From contig JAUHZW010000083.1 of assembly GCA_030425745.1 (NCBI GenBank), forward strand, positions 1 through 8,541: a DNA stretch of 8,541 nucleotides, given 5' to 3'. Below the pieces are notes generated by a model that had not been told where the DNA came from, ran no database searches, and saw only the letters and a list, made by a program, of their open reading frames with translations. The position numbers and the translations under genes are program-made. Positions 1 to 5,510 of this stretch are shown here, one piece after another (the stretch's first letter is position 1; the number at the start of each line of letters is the position of its first letter). The stretch is from Actinomycetes bacterium. GTDB lineage: Bacteria > Actinomycetota > Actinomycetes > S36-B12.

Positions 1-66
1 TTTCGGGTTTCCTTGTGCATGGGGGCAGGCTAGGCAGGATCTTGTCAGAAAACTGGATGATAACAC

Positions 67-261
67 ATGGCCGAGCCACAATCACCCGATTGCCCAACGA
101 TCCGCCTGGAACCCAAGGCCAATGCGCGTGCCATTCGTCATGGCGCGCCCTGGGTCTTTGACAACGAGTTGGTGATGGACCGGCGCTCGAAGGCGATCGC
201 GCCGGGCAGCATCGCCACGCTGGAGGATGGCGAACGCCGGCCGCTGGCCACGGTCGCGGTG
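67..261 (+). other. RlmI-type rRNA methyltransferase N-terminal fragment
   Basis: This is the piece of the chimeric frame before the junction. KANARAIRHGAPWVF and the spacing to LEDGERRPLATVAV match my memory of the opening of RlmI-family proteins, in particular alphaproteobacterial ones, where the text normally continues into NP and the rest of the PUA and Rossmann domains. Here it runs straight into transporter sequence. The exact breakpoint cannot be fixed by eye; it lies close to bases 255-270, around the sequence gtcgcggtgac. Confidence 0.55.
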
Positions 262-693
262 ACACTCGGCGTGGGTGCGCTGGCCGATCGGGTCTCCGCC
301 CGCCTCGTTCTCGTGCTGTCGATGCTCCTGCTCATCGCAGGCCTGCTGCTGGTCACCGTGGCATCCCCCGGGGTCCTCGGAATCGCTTTCGGAGCACTGC
401 TGGGAGCATCAGGCGGAGCCGCCCGAGTGGTCGAGGCGACGGAACTGCCGCGGTACTTCGGCACCCTCCACATCGGCGCGATCCGAGGGGTCGTCACGGC
501 CCTGGCCGTGGCCGGCACGGCACTGGGTCCGGTGCTCTTCGCCGTGGGGCATGACCTCACCGGTGACTACACGGCTGTTCTGGTGGCGAGCACGGTGCTG
601 CCGGCCGCAGTGGTGATGGGGGCCTTGTTCGTGCGGCTTCCTGCCCACATGGAGCCGGATGCTGACGGCGAGGCGCACCTCGTCCGTCCGTGA
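67..693 (+). CDS. Chimeric ORF: RlmI-like methyltransferase N-terminus joined to the C-terminal part of an MFS transporter
   Basis: The 208-residue frame reads as two unrelated pieces. Residues about 10-65 (TIRLEPKANARAIRHG, then PWVFDNEL, then RRPLATVAV) resemble the N-terminal PUA-like start of class I SAM-dependent rRNA large-subunit methyltransferases (RlmI family); the catalytic domain is missing. From about residue 66 the protein is an MFS permease fragment: GVGALADRVSARLVL looks like the conserved loop before a late transmembrane helix, followed by four or so hydrophobic segments (about 79-100, 103-125, 137-160, 168-192), the motif ELPRYFGTLHIGAIRG, and a short polar tail. A complete MFS protein has about 12 helices, so the first half or more is absent. 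No clear ribosome binding site precedes the ATG at 67. My hand count of third-position GC is about 78% before the junction and 80% after, so composition does not separate the halves. It is probably non-functional as either protein. The family assignments are from recognition, not a search. Confidence 0.7.
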   Translation: MAEPQSPDCPTIRLEPKANARAIRHGAPWVFDNELVMDRRSKAIAPGSIATLEDGERRPLATVAVTLGVGALADRVSARLVLVLSMLLLIAGLLLVTVASPGVLGIAFGALLGASGGAARVVEATELPRYFGTLHIGAIRGVVTALAVAGTALGPVLFAVGHDLTGDYTAVLVASTVLPAAVVMGALFVRLPAHMEPDADGEAHLVRP

Positions 694-718
694 CGCCCCT
701 CGCACCTGCCACCCTCCG

Positions 719-780
719 CGCGAGTGGTCAGTTGTCGGGGTCTTCTCGCGCTCAGCCGCCCCGATAACTGACCACTCGCG
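719..780 (+). repeat. Long hairpin (22-bp inverted repeat, 18-nt loop) between the MFS fragment and ssrA
   Basis: Left arm 719-740 (starts cgcgagtggtcagtt) pairs with right arm 759-780 at 21 of 22 positions; the exception, 734/765, is G.U in a + strand transcript. The loop is 741-758. No T-run follows; instead 783-797 is very G-rich. It could be a terminator for the upstream gene or a dispersed extragenic palindrome. Its length and near-perfect arms are more than a minimal terminator needs, so a repeat-family origin is plausible but cannot be tested within this window, which has no second copy. Confidence 0.7.
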
Positions 781-814
781 TGTGGGGGCGGGGGGGAATA
801 CGTACGTCGGCGGG

Positions 815-843
815 TTGGTTGTCCGGAGTGATGGGCGTACCAT
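815..843 (+). promoter_or_regulatory. Possible ssrA promoter
   Basis: TTGGTT at 815-820 and TACCAT at 838-843 are separated by 17 nt, an acceptable -35/-10 pair. Transcription would begin near 850 and leave a 5' leader of about 40 nt before the mature tmRNA end at 892, consistent with RNase P trimming. This is a match to consensus only. Confidence 0.3.
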
Positions 844-891
844 CGAAGTCGGCCACGCGATCACAGGATCAGCCGGATTGACAATTCCACA

Positions 892-1259
892 GGGGGTGAC
901 AGGTTTCGACGGACAGATGTCTTGACTGGTGAAGCGTGTCGAGAATCCAGGGTGATCTCGTTAAACATCCTTGGAAACACATAACTGCCAACAAGAAGCA
1001 GTCTGCTGACGCTTTCGCCCTCGCGGCCTAAGCGATAGATCAGCCGTCAGCCCGATGCGTCCCCGAATCGGGAGCTGGCGTCGCTAGGGGACTCACCAAG
1101 CCCTCCGGTCACGGGAGGGGGAGGAAAACCAAACAGTGACTGGACCGTCACCGCACAGTGCCACACGAAGTGCGGGGGTCGAGCAGCGACAGCGTGGCTA
1201 CACACGTAGAAGAACAGAAGAGGCCTGCACGGACCCGGGTTCGATTCCCGGCACCTCCA
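892..1259 (+). ncRNA. ssrA: tmRNA (SsrA)
   Basis: Transfer-messenger RNA rescues stalled ribosomes together with SmpB and adds a degradation tag. Both ends of the tRNA-like domain are visible. The 5' GGGGGTG (892-898) pairs with CACCTCC (1252-1258), including one G.U, leaving A1259 as discriminator. The T arm is CCGGG (1235-1239), loop TTCGATT, CCCGG (1247-1251). The 5' GGTTTCGACGG signature follows the acceptor strand. Pseudoknot PK1 is readable: CGAG 940-943 with CTCG 957-960, interleaved with CCAGGG 947-952 and CCTTGG 969-974. The tag frame is 987-1031. CCA is not encoded (1259-1261 is ACT), so it would be added by the nucleotidyltransferase. The length of 368 nt is normal for this RNA. 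smpB is not in the window. Short reading frames called across this region are spurious. Confidence 0.96.
987..1031 (+). other. tmRNA proteolysis-tag reading frame, ANKKQSADAFALAA-stop
   Basis: Translation resumes at GCC (987-989) and reads ANKKQSADAFALAA, then TAA at 1029-1031. The ALAA end is the usual ClpXP-type degron terminus and AN is a common tag start. The frame begins 12 nt after the PK1 stem at 974, as expected. The middle (KKQSADAF) should be useful for placing the organism. Confidence 0.94.
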
Positions 1260-1264
1260 CTCCT

Positions 1265-1331
1265 TCCGATGCCTCGTCGCTGGTGGCTGGAATTCCTGCG
1301 GAATTCCAGCCACCAGCGACGAGGCATCGGA
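1265..1331 (+). terminator. Perfect 32-bp inverted repeat with 3-nt loop, probable bidirectional terminator
   Basis: Left arm 1265-1296 (tccgatgcctcgtcgc and onward, ending ggaattcc) is matched exactly by right arm 1300-1331; the loop is tgc (1297-1299). It begins five bases after the tmRNA discriminator base and lies between two convergent genes, ssrA (+) and the XRE-cupin gene (-), where a bidirectional terminator is expected. The trailing T-run is poor (gttt after the right arm), which is common in actinobacteria. The remaining spacer 1332-1454 shows nothing recognisable. The alternatives are an extragenic palindrome or a small element inserted after ssrA. Confidence 0.6.
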
Positions 1332-1454
1332 GTTTGAGGCCCCTTTCGGAGGCGGGAGGTTTGTCCCCCGTTGTTGTGTCGTAGTCCGGGTGCCGTTGCC
1401 ACACCTATTCGTGCACCGATGATCCACTCAGGAGGAGTTCGGCTCTGTCGGTCA

Positions 1455-2063
1455 TCAGTGAGCCCTCGCGATCGGTTCCAGGACGGTCATGGTGAAGCGG
1501 GCGGTGCGCGCGCCCGCGGCGGAGTAGGAGTGCTGGACGTCGGCCGCGAAGGACACCGCATCGCCGGCTCGCAAGGTGTGGCTCTCCTCAGCGACGGTCA
1601 GCGTCAACGTCCCCGAGCGCACGTGAAGGAGTTCCCGGGTTCCCGGCAGATGGGCCTCGGACGAGTACTCCTCGCCGGGCTCCATGCACCACTCCCACAG
1701 TTCCAGCATGTCCGGGGTGTCGGCCGCCGTCAGGAGGGTGCCGGTACCTCCGGCCGGGCCAGTCCACAACGGACTGCGGCTCGCGGCGGGGGAGACGAGG
1801 ACGGGCGCCTCAGCACCGCCGTCGGCGACGAGGTCAGCGAGGCTGACATGGAGTGACTGCGCCAGGCGCAGGAGCGTGGTGAGGCTGGCGTTGCTGCCCG
1901 CTTCGACGTTGACGATCATGCGGCGGCTGACTCGGCTGCGCTCGGCCAGCTGGTCAAGGGTCCAGCCTCGGGCTGTGCGGGCATTGCGCACCCGGCGTCC
2001 GACGGCCAGAGGCACGAGGTCGATCTCGTCCGTCGAGGCTGCGTGGTGATCCTTCTCCGTCAT
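1455..2063 (-). CDS. XRE-family HTH transcriptional regulator with C-terminal cupin domain
   Basis: This 202-residue cytoplasmic DNA-binding protein has a helix-turn-helix of the XRE/Cro type at about 22-78 (VGRRVRNARTARGWTLDQLA, SRVSRRMIVNVEAGSNASL) and a cupin_2 beta-barrel at about 120-195 (EAHLPGTRELLHVRSGTLTL, then LRAGDAVSFAADVQHSY). That is the standard length and order for the family, in which the cupin is thought to sense a small ligand. It is divergent from the EamA exporter and its ATG (2063-2061) lies inside a 32-bp palindrome shared with that gene. Autoregulation and control of the exporter are therefore the natural inference. No Shine-Dalgarno sequence can be seen upstream, so the transcript may be leaderless. 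The ligand is unknown; amino acids are a reasonable guess from the neighbour. Confidence 0.9.
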   Translation of the reverse strand: MTEKDHHAASTDEIDLVPLAVGRRVRNARTARGWTLDQLAERSRVSRRMIVNVEAGSNASLTTLLRLAQSLHVSLADLVADGGAEAPVLVSPAASRSPLWTGPAGGTGTLLTAADTPDMLELWEWCMEPGEEYSSEAHLPGTRELLHVRSGTLTLTVAEESHTLRAGDAVSFAADVQHSYSAAGARTARFTMTVLEPIARAH

Positions 2064-2088
2064 AGTGCATCATTGTGCACTATGACGG
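2057..2088. promoter_or_regulatory. 32-bp palindromic operator overlapping both divergent start codons
   Basis: The arms ccgtcatagtgca (2057-2069) and tgcactatgacgg (2076-2088) are perfect 13-bp inverted repeats around the 6-nt centre tcattg. The start codon of the XRE-cupin gene (CAT, 2061-2063) and the proposed start of the EamA gene (ATG, 2082-2084) occupy equivalent positions in the two arms, so both proteins start Met-Thr. The likely ligand is the XRE-cupin protein itself. A bound dimer would cover both start regions, and both promoters must lie within or next to the site. Confidence 0.75.
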
Positions 2089-2963
2089 GCAACCCCATGG
2101 ATCGCGCTCCTGCGTGGTCCCTCGCTGTGGTGTCGATGCTGTCCGTGCAGCTCGGTGCCGCGATCTCCCTGGGGCTGTTCGAGGACATCGGTATCGGCGG
2201 CACCGCCTGGCTGAGGCTCACCCTCGGCGCGCTGGGGTTCATCCTGCTGGCCCGCCCGCGCTACTGGCGATGGAGCCTGCGCGAGCTCCGGGCGCCGATC
2301 CTGCTGGGCCTGGCTTCGGCGATGATGACGCTGTCCTTCCTGGCAGCCATTGATCGACTGCCTCTCGGCACCGTCGTAGCCATTGAGTTCCTCGGCCCGC
2401 TGACAGTCGCTGCGCTCCACAGCAGCAGTCGACGTGCGCTCGCGTGGCCGTTGCTGGCGCTCGTCGGAGTGGTGCTGCTGACGGAACCATGGCAGGGCAG
2501 CCTCGATGTCCTCGGCATCGTCTTCGCTGCCATCGCCGCGGTCGGTTGGGGTCTGTACATCGTCATCACCCAGCACGTGGGTGACCGGTTCGCCGGGGTC
2601 GACGGCCTGGCCATCTCGCTGCCGGTGGCGGCCATCGTCACCGCCGTGGTCGGTATCCCGCAGGCGTGGGGCAACATCACGTGGCAGGTTCTAGGTGTCG
2701 CGTTCATCGCGGCCCTGCTCCTGCCGCTCCTGCCGTGGACGCTCGAGCTGTACGCGCTGCGACGGTTGTCGAAGTCGGCCTTCGGGACGCTCATGGCCCT
2801 CGAGCCCGCGATCGCGCTCATCATCGGCGCGGTCGCGCTGCACCAGATCCCGCTGCTGTTCCAGTGGGTGGGAATCGTCTGTGTGGTGGTCGCCGGCATC
2901 GCAGCCGAACGCACAGGTCGAAGGGTCGACGAGTTGCCCGAACTGGAGACACCGCCGACGTAG
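2082..2963 (+). CDS. EamA/DMT-family transporter, RhtA-like exporter
   Basis: This is an inner-membrane permease of the drug/metabolite transporter superfamily, about 293 residues from the ATG at 2082. Ten hydrophobic helices can be followed: AWSLAVVSMLSVQLGAA, WLRLTLGALGFILLA, ILLGLASAMMTLSFLA, TVVAIEFLGPLTVAAL, PLLALVGVVLLTE, VLGIVFAAIAAVGWGLYIV, ISLPVAAIVTAVVGI, VLGVAFIAALLLPLLPW, AFGTLMALEPAIALIIGAVAL and WVGIVCVVVAGIA. The VAIEFLGPL segment and the ALEPA motif resemble RhtA-type homoserine/threonine exporters. Start choice: GTG at 2043 would run through the operator and into the divergent gene; ATG 2082 is symmetric with the XRE start; ATG 2097 (MDRAPAW) is also possible. None has a good ribosome binding site. 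Export of an amino acid or a related metabolite is inferred; the substrate cannot be read from sequence. It converges on the TetR gene with an 8-bp gap. Confidence 0.88.
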   Translation: MTGNPMDRAPAWSLAVVSMLSVQLGAAISLGLFEDIGIGGTAWLRLTLGALGFILLARPRYWRWSLRELRAPILLGLASAMMTLSFLAAIDRLPLGTVVAIEFLGPLTVAALHSSSRRALAWPLLALVGVVLLTEPWQGSLDVLGIVFAAIAAVGWGLYIVITQHVGDRFAGVDGLAISLPVAAIVTAVVGIPQAWGNITWQVLGVAFIAALLLPLLPWTLELYALRRLSKSAFGTLMALEPAIALIIGAVALHQIPLLFQWVGIVCVVVAGIAAERTGRRVDELPELETPPT

Positions 2964-2971
2964 GCGCTCCC

Positions 2972-3550
2972 TCAGAGCAGCGAGCCGCCCAGCACCCGCT
3001 CGACCATGGCCTTGCGCAGTCGAGGCTGGGCCTGTGCCGCGGGATCGAAGGAGTGGTCGACGGCCACCCCGAGGAGGGCCGACACGATGCGCTGCGCCTC
3101 CCGGCGCGTGGATGCAGAGCCGCGAGGCATGCCGCGCTCCTGGACGAGCAGGCGCTCGAACCGCACGACGGCGCCATCGATGCGCTGCCGCTCGATGTCC
3201 GCCAGCTCGGGGTCCGCCACCGCATATCCGAGGTAGGCGATGGTGACCCGCCAGTCACTGAGATTGTCCGCGTCCAGAGGCAGCAGCGCCTCGATGCAGC
3301 CTTTCAGCCCGAGGCCCGCAGCCTCCGCCTTCTCGAATCGCGCCGCCTGACGTGCCGCAACCCACTGGAAGGTGGCGATCACGAGATCGCGCATGTCGGC
3401 GAAGTAGGTCGTGACGATCGCCCGGCTGGTGCCAGCCTCGGCAGCCAGCCGTCGCATCGTCAGTGCGTGCAGGCCCTCGGTCGCGACGATGCCGCAGGCG
3501 AGTTCGGCAATGTGATCGCGGGTCTTGGCGTGGTCGACAAGCACGGGCAT
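2972..3550 (-). CDS. TetR/AcrR-family transcriptional regulator
   Basis: This 192-residue regulator has an N-terminal helix-turn-helix (about residues 8-55: IAELACGIVATEGLHALTMR, then EAGTSRAIVTTYFADMRDLV) and an all-helical ligand/dimer domain. The ATG at 3550 gives MPVLVDHAKTRDHIA, a typical opening for this family; an in-frame GTG at 3565 would add five residues. Shine-Dalgarno support is weak for both. It is divergent from the FAD oxidoreductase gene, and two identical palindromic sites sit in the shared spacer, so it probably represses that gene and itself until a ligand of the enzyme pathway appears. The C-terminal domain gives no clue to the ligand that I can read. Confidence 0.9.
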   Translation of the reverse strand: MPVLVDHAKTRDHIAELACGIVATEGLHALTMRRLAAEAGTSRAIVTTYFADMRDLVIATFQWVAARQAARFEKAEAAGLGLKGCIEALLPLDADNLSDWRVTIAYLGYAVADPELADIERQRIDGAVVRFERLLVQERGMPRGSASTRREAQRIVSALLGVAVDHSFDPAAQAQPRLRKAMVERVLGGSLL

Positions 3551-3591
3551 AGGTCCATTCTGCACGCTCAGTGCGATGTCCTGCGCAGTAA

Positions 3592-3626
3592 CATGCCAAG
3601 TGGCACTTTTTGCATGCCAAGTGGCT
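3592..3626. promoter_or_regulatory. Tandem palindromic operators between the TetR and flavoprotein genes
   Basis: The 13-mer catgccaagtggc occurs at 3592-3604 and again at 3613-3625, 21 bp apart (two helical turns, same face). Each copy contains TGCCA-ag-TGGC, a near-perfect palindrome (perfect TGCCA/TGGCA in the first copy, last base changed in the second). Symmetric sites in a TetR divergent spacer are the expected operators for two dimers binding cooperatively. A T-rich tract (3607-3611) lies between them. Confidence 0.7.
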
Positions 3627-3654
3627 TCTCATTGGATCGCGGGTCGGGTAGGGT
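3626..3654 (+). promoter_or_regulatory. Possible promoter of the flavoprotein gene
   Basis: TAGGGT at 3649-3654, in the context gggTAGGGTcg, is a common actinobacterial -10 form; 17 nt upstream is TTCTCA (3626-3631), a weak -35. It would start transcription near 3661 and places the twin operators directly over and upstream of the -35. A second reading, TTGCAT 3610-3615 with TTGGAT 3632-3637, is also possible. Confidence 0.35.
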
Positions 3655-3684
3655 CGCCGGACCGATCCCGATCCAGGAGCACTC

Positions 3685-5325
3685 ATGAGCGAGCAGGCCC
3701 CCACGTTCGACCGCGAGGTGGACGTCGTCGTCCTCGGCACCGGCGGTGCCGGTCTCACCGCCGCGATGTCCGCCCATGACTTCGGAGCAGGTGAGGTCCT
3801 CATCCTCGAGAAGTTCGGGATGATCGGCGGCACCTCGGCGATGTCCGGCGGCATGCTCTGGATCCCCTTGAACGACCAGCAGAAGTCCAAGGGTGTCGAG
3901 GACTCCTACGACGAGGTCGTCACCTACATCGACGGCCTGGCCGATGAGGGGCACCTGGATCCGGAGACGCTCGGGGCCTTCCTCGAGGAGGGTCCGGAGA
4001 TGCTGCGGTGGTTCGAGGAGAAGACCCCCGTCCGGCTGCGGCTGTTCGAGGGCTTCCCGGACTACCAGTCGTGGGCCGAGGGCGCCAAGGAGCATGGCAG
4101 TCGCTCGCTCGACAACGACGTCTTCCCCTTCGTGGAGCTCGGCTCGTGGGCCAAGTGGGTCAACCCGCCCAAGGTCGGCTGGCCGCGGCGCACCAGCATG
4201 ATCGAGGACTACTACACCCCGAACCTCCCGGCGGACGTCATGGCCGACCGTGAGGAGCGCGACTGTCGCGGCCAGGGTCAGGCCCTCATCGGCTCCCTGC
4301 TCAAGGGAGTCCTCGATCGGGACATCGAACTGCGACGGGAGTCCCGCTCCAAGCAGCTCATCACCGAAGGGCGCCGCGTTGTGGGCGTCGTCACTGAGGA
4401 GGGGGGCAAGGCGATCCGGATCGGCGCACGCAAGGGCGTCATCATCGCCACCGGTGGCTTCGAGTGGAACGAGAAGCTCGTGCACTCCTTCCTGCGCGGT
4501 CCGATGACCGGCCCGGTCAGCGTCCCCGAGTGTGAGGGCGACGGCCTGCTCATGGCCATGGAGGTCGGGGCGAGCCTGGGCAACATGGGCAAGTCCTGGT
4601 GGCTGCAGTCCAGTCAGGAGATGGCGGCCCACGGCAAGGGCAAGGCGAACTACCTCATCGGCAACTCCGAGCGCACCCGTCCCCGCTCGATCCTGGTCAA
4701 CCGTGACGCCAAGCGCTTCGTCAACGAGGCCACCAACTACAACGCGGTGGGCCCGGTGCTGCACAACTTCGACGCCAACACCCACGACTACCCCAACCTG
4801 CCGTTCTGGATCATCGTCGACCAGCCCTATGTGGAGAAGTACCGCTTCTTCAACGCGACCACCAAGGGTGTCGTTCCGGACTGGGCCATGAAGGCTGACA
4901 CTCTCGAGGAACTCGGCGATCTGATCGGTATCGACGGGGCGACCCTGACCGACACCGTCGCCCGGTTCAACAAGGACGTCGCCAACGGGCGAGACACCGA
5001 GTTCGGCCGCGGTGACCAGACCTATGACCAGTTCTGGGGCGACAAGGACTTCGACGGCGTCTACCGGACCCTCGGCCCCATCGACACCGCGCCGTTCTAC
5101 GCCGTGAAGATGGAGTCCGGCGTGCTGGGCACCTGCGGAGGTCCGCGCGCCAATGCGAATGCCCAGGTCATCGACTGGCAGGACGAGCCCATCGAGGGGC
5201 TGTATGTCTGCAGCAACGCGATGTCATCGTCCACGGCCGGCGTCTACGGCGGGGCCGGCGGCACGCTGGGCCCGGGGATGACCTTCGGGTACATCGCGGG
5301 GCGCCACGCCGCGCAGTCCGCGTAG
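3685..5325 (+). CDS. FAD-dependent oxidoreductase, 3-ketosteroid delta1-dehydrogenase / fumarate reductase flavoprotein family
   Basis: This 546-residue flavoprotein has a clear AGGAG (3675-3679) five bases before its ATG. The FAD Rossmann motif is at 14-43 (VVVLGTGGAGLTAA with G18, G20, G23; acidic E42 after the second strand), followed by GGTSAMSGGMLWIP (48-61). FAD-domain return motifs are IIATGGFEWNE and, at 519-536, GVYGGAGGTLGPGMTFGY. Y521 and G525 have the same four-residue spacing as the catalytic Tyr-Gly pair known from 3-ketosteroid delta1-dehydrogenases. The family oxidises or reduces carbon-carbon bonds next to a carbonyl. No signal peptide or haem domain is seen, so it is probably cytoplasmic, with electrons passing to an unidentified acceptor. 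No steroid-degradation genes are near, so the substrate is open; other fumarate-reductase-like enoate reductases fit equally. It is probably controlled by the divergent TetR protein. Confidence 0.85.
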   Translation: MSEQAPTFDREVDVVVLGTGGAGLTAAMSAHDFGAGEVLILEKFGMIGGTSAMSGGMLWIPLNDQQKSKGVEDSYDEVVTYIDGLADEGHLDPETLGAFLEEGPEMLRWFEEKTPVRLRLFEGFPDYQSWAEGAKEHGSRSLDNDVFPFVELGSWAKWVNPPKVGWPRRTSMIEDYYTPNLPADVMADREERDCRGQGQALIGSLLKGVLDRDIELRRESRSKQLITEGRRVVGVVTEEGGKAIRIGARKGVIIATGGFEWNEKLVHSFLRGPMTGPVSVPECEGDGLLMAMEVGASLGNMGKSWWLQSSQEMAAHGKGKANYLIGNSERTRPRSILVNRDAKRFVNEATNYNAVGPVLHNFDANTHDYPNLPFWIIVDQPYVEKYRFFNATTKGVVPDWAMKADTLEELGDLIGIDGATLTDTVARFNKDVANGRDTEFGRGDQTYDQFWGDKDFDGVYRTLGPIDTAPFYAVKMESGVLGTCGGPRANANAQVIDWQDEPIEGLYVCSNAMSSSTAGVYGGAGGTLGPGMTFGYIAGRHAAQSA

Positions 5326-5352
5326 GGCCAGCGCACCCCGGCGGGGTGGCCC
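5325..5352 (+). terminator. Terminator-like hairpin at the end of the flavoprotein gene
   Basis: CACCCC (5334-5339) and GGGGTG (5343-5348) form a 6-bp stem with loop GGC. GGGC (5325-5328) and GCCC (5349-5352) extend it past a five-base bulge. It starts at the last base of the stop codon. Only a short T pair follows (ccttag), so this is a GC-type terminator at best. Confidence 0.35.
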
Positions 5353-5369
5353 GGCCTTAGGTGCGACAG

Positions 5370-5391
5370 GTACTGAAGCGGGTCTGAAGCG
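5370..5391. promoter_or_regulatory. Tandem 11-bp direct repeat, possible response-regulator site
   Basis: GTACTGAAGCG (5370-5380) and GGTCTGAAGCG (5381-5391) match at 9 of 11 positions with an exact 11-bp period. Head-to-tail repeats of this period are the usual target form of OmpR/PhoB-type response regulators. It lies about 170 bp upstream of the cyclase gene. No response regulator is encoded in the window. Confidence 0.35.
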
Positions 5392-5414
5392 CCACGCGTT
5401 GGCCTCAACGTGCT

Positions 5415-5453
5415 GTGGATGTTGCCGACGATCCGTCGGCAAGAGTGGATGTT
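5415..5453. repeat. Perfect 9-bp hairpin flanked by direct repeats
   Basis: TTGCCGACG (5422-5430) and CGTCGGCAA (5434-5442) form a perfect stem with loop ATC. The direct repeat GTGGATGTT occurs at 5415-5423 and 5445-5453, 30 bp apart, framing the hairpin. The function is unknown; a protein-binding site upstream of the cyclase gene, or an RNA hairpin if transcription starts farther upstream, would fit. Confidence 0.5.
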
Positions 5454-5459
5454 TTGCAG

Positions 5460-5510
5460 CCGGATATCCCATTCAGCGACGAGCCTCGCCGGGAGGCATC
5501 CGGATAGCCT
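5460..5510 (+). promoter_or_regulatory. Nested inverted repeats ending in a possible -10 box, upstream of the cyclase
   Basis: CCGGAT (5460-5465) pairs with ATCCGG (5498-5503). Directly inside on the right, GCCTC (5483-5487) pairs with GAGGC (5493-5497). Bases 5466-5482 stay unpaired. TAGCCT at 5505-5510 has the TAnnnT form of an actinobacterial -10; if used, the leader is about 45 nt and the repeats are DNA sites rather than RNA. There is no good -35. I compared the sequence by memory with the GEMM c-di-GMP riboswitch and found no match. Confidence 0.3.

Noticed and set aside
1..261. Base composition as evidence for a foreign left edge
   Set aside because: Hand-counted GC at third positions is about 78% before and 80% after the junction, so it gives no support.
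878..883. TTGACA as the -35 box for ssrA
   Set aside because: It is an exact -35 hexamer but lies only nine bases before the mature 5' end, and no -10 box follows at the right spacing; it would initiate inside the RNA.
1222..1259. A separate tRNA gene suggested by the GGTTCGATTCC T-loop
   Set aside because: No anticodon or D arm precedes it; it is the T arm of the tmRNA.
1047..1427. Short reading frames over the tmRNA and palindrome
   Set aside because: They translate a structured RNA and an inverted repeat; the shared peptide SDASSLVAGIP on both strands is a direct result of the palindrome.
2666..3688. Plus-strand frame of 340 codons across the EamA/TetR junction
   Set aside because: Its translation is Arg/Ala/His-rich without domain motifs, and it overlaps two well-supported genes in other frames.
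3568..4785. Long antisense reading frame (405 codons) opposite the TetR spacer and flavoprotein gene
   Set aside because: It has low-complexity, compositionally driven protein sequence and no ribosome binding site, and it lies opposite a gene with clear FAD motifs; it is a shadow frame typical of high-GC DNA.
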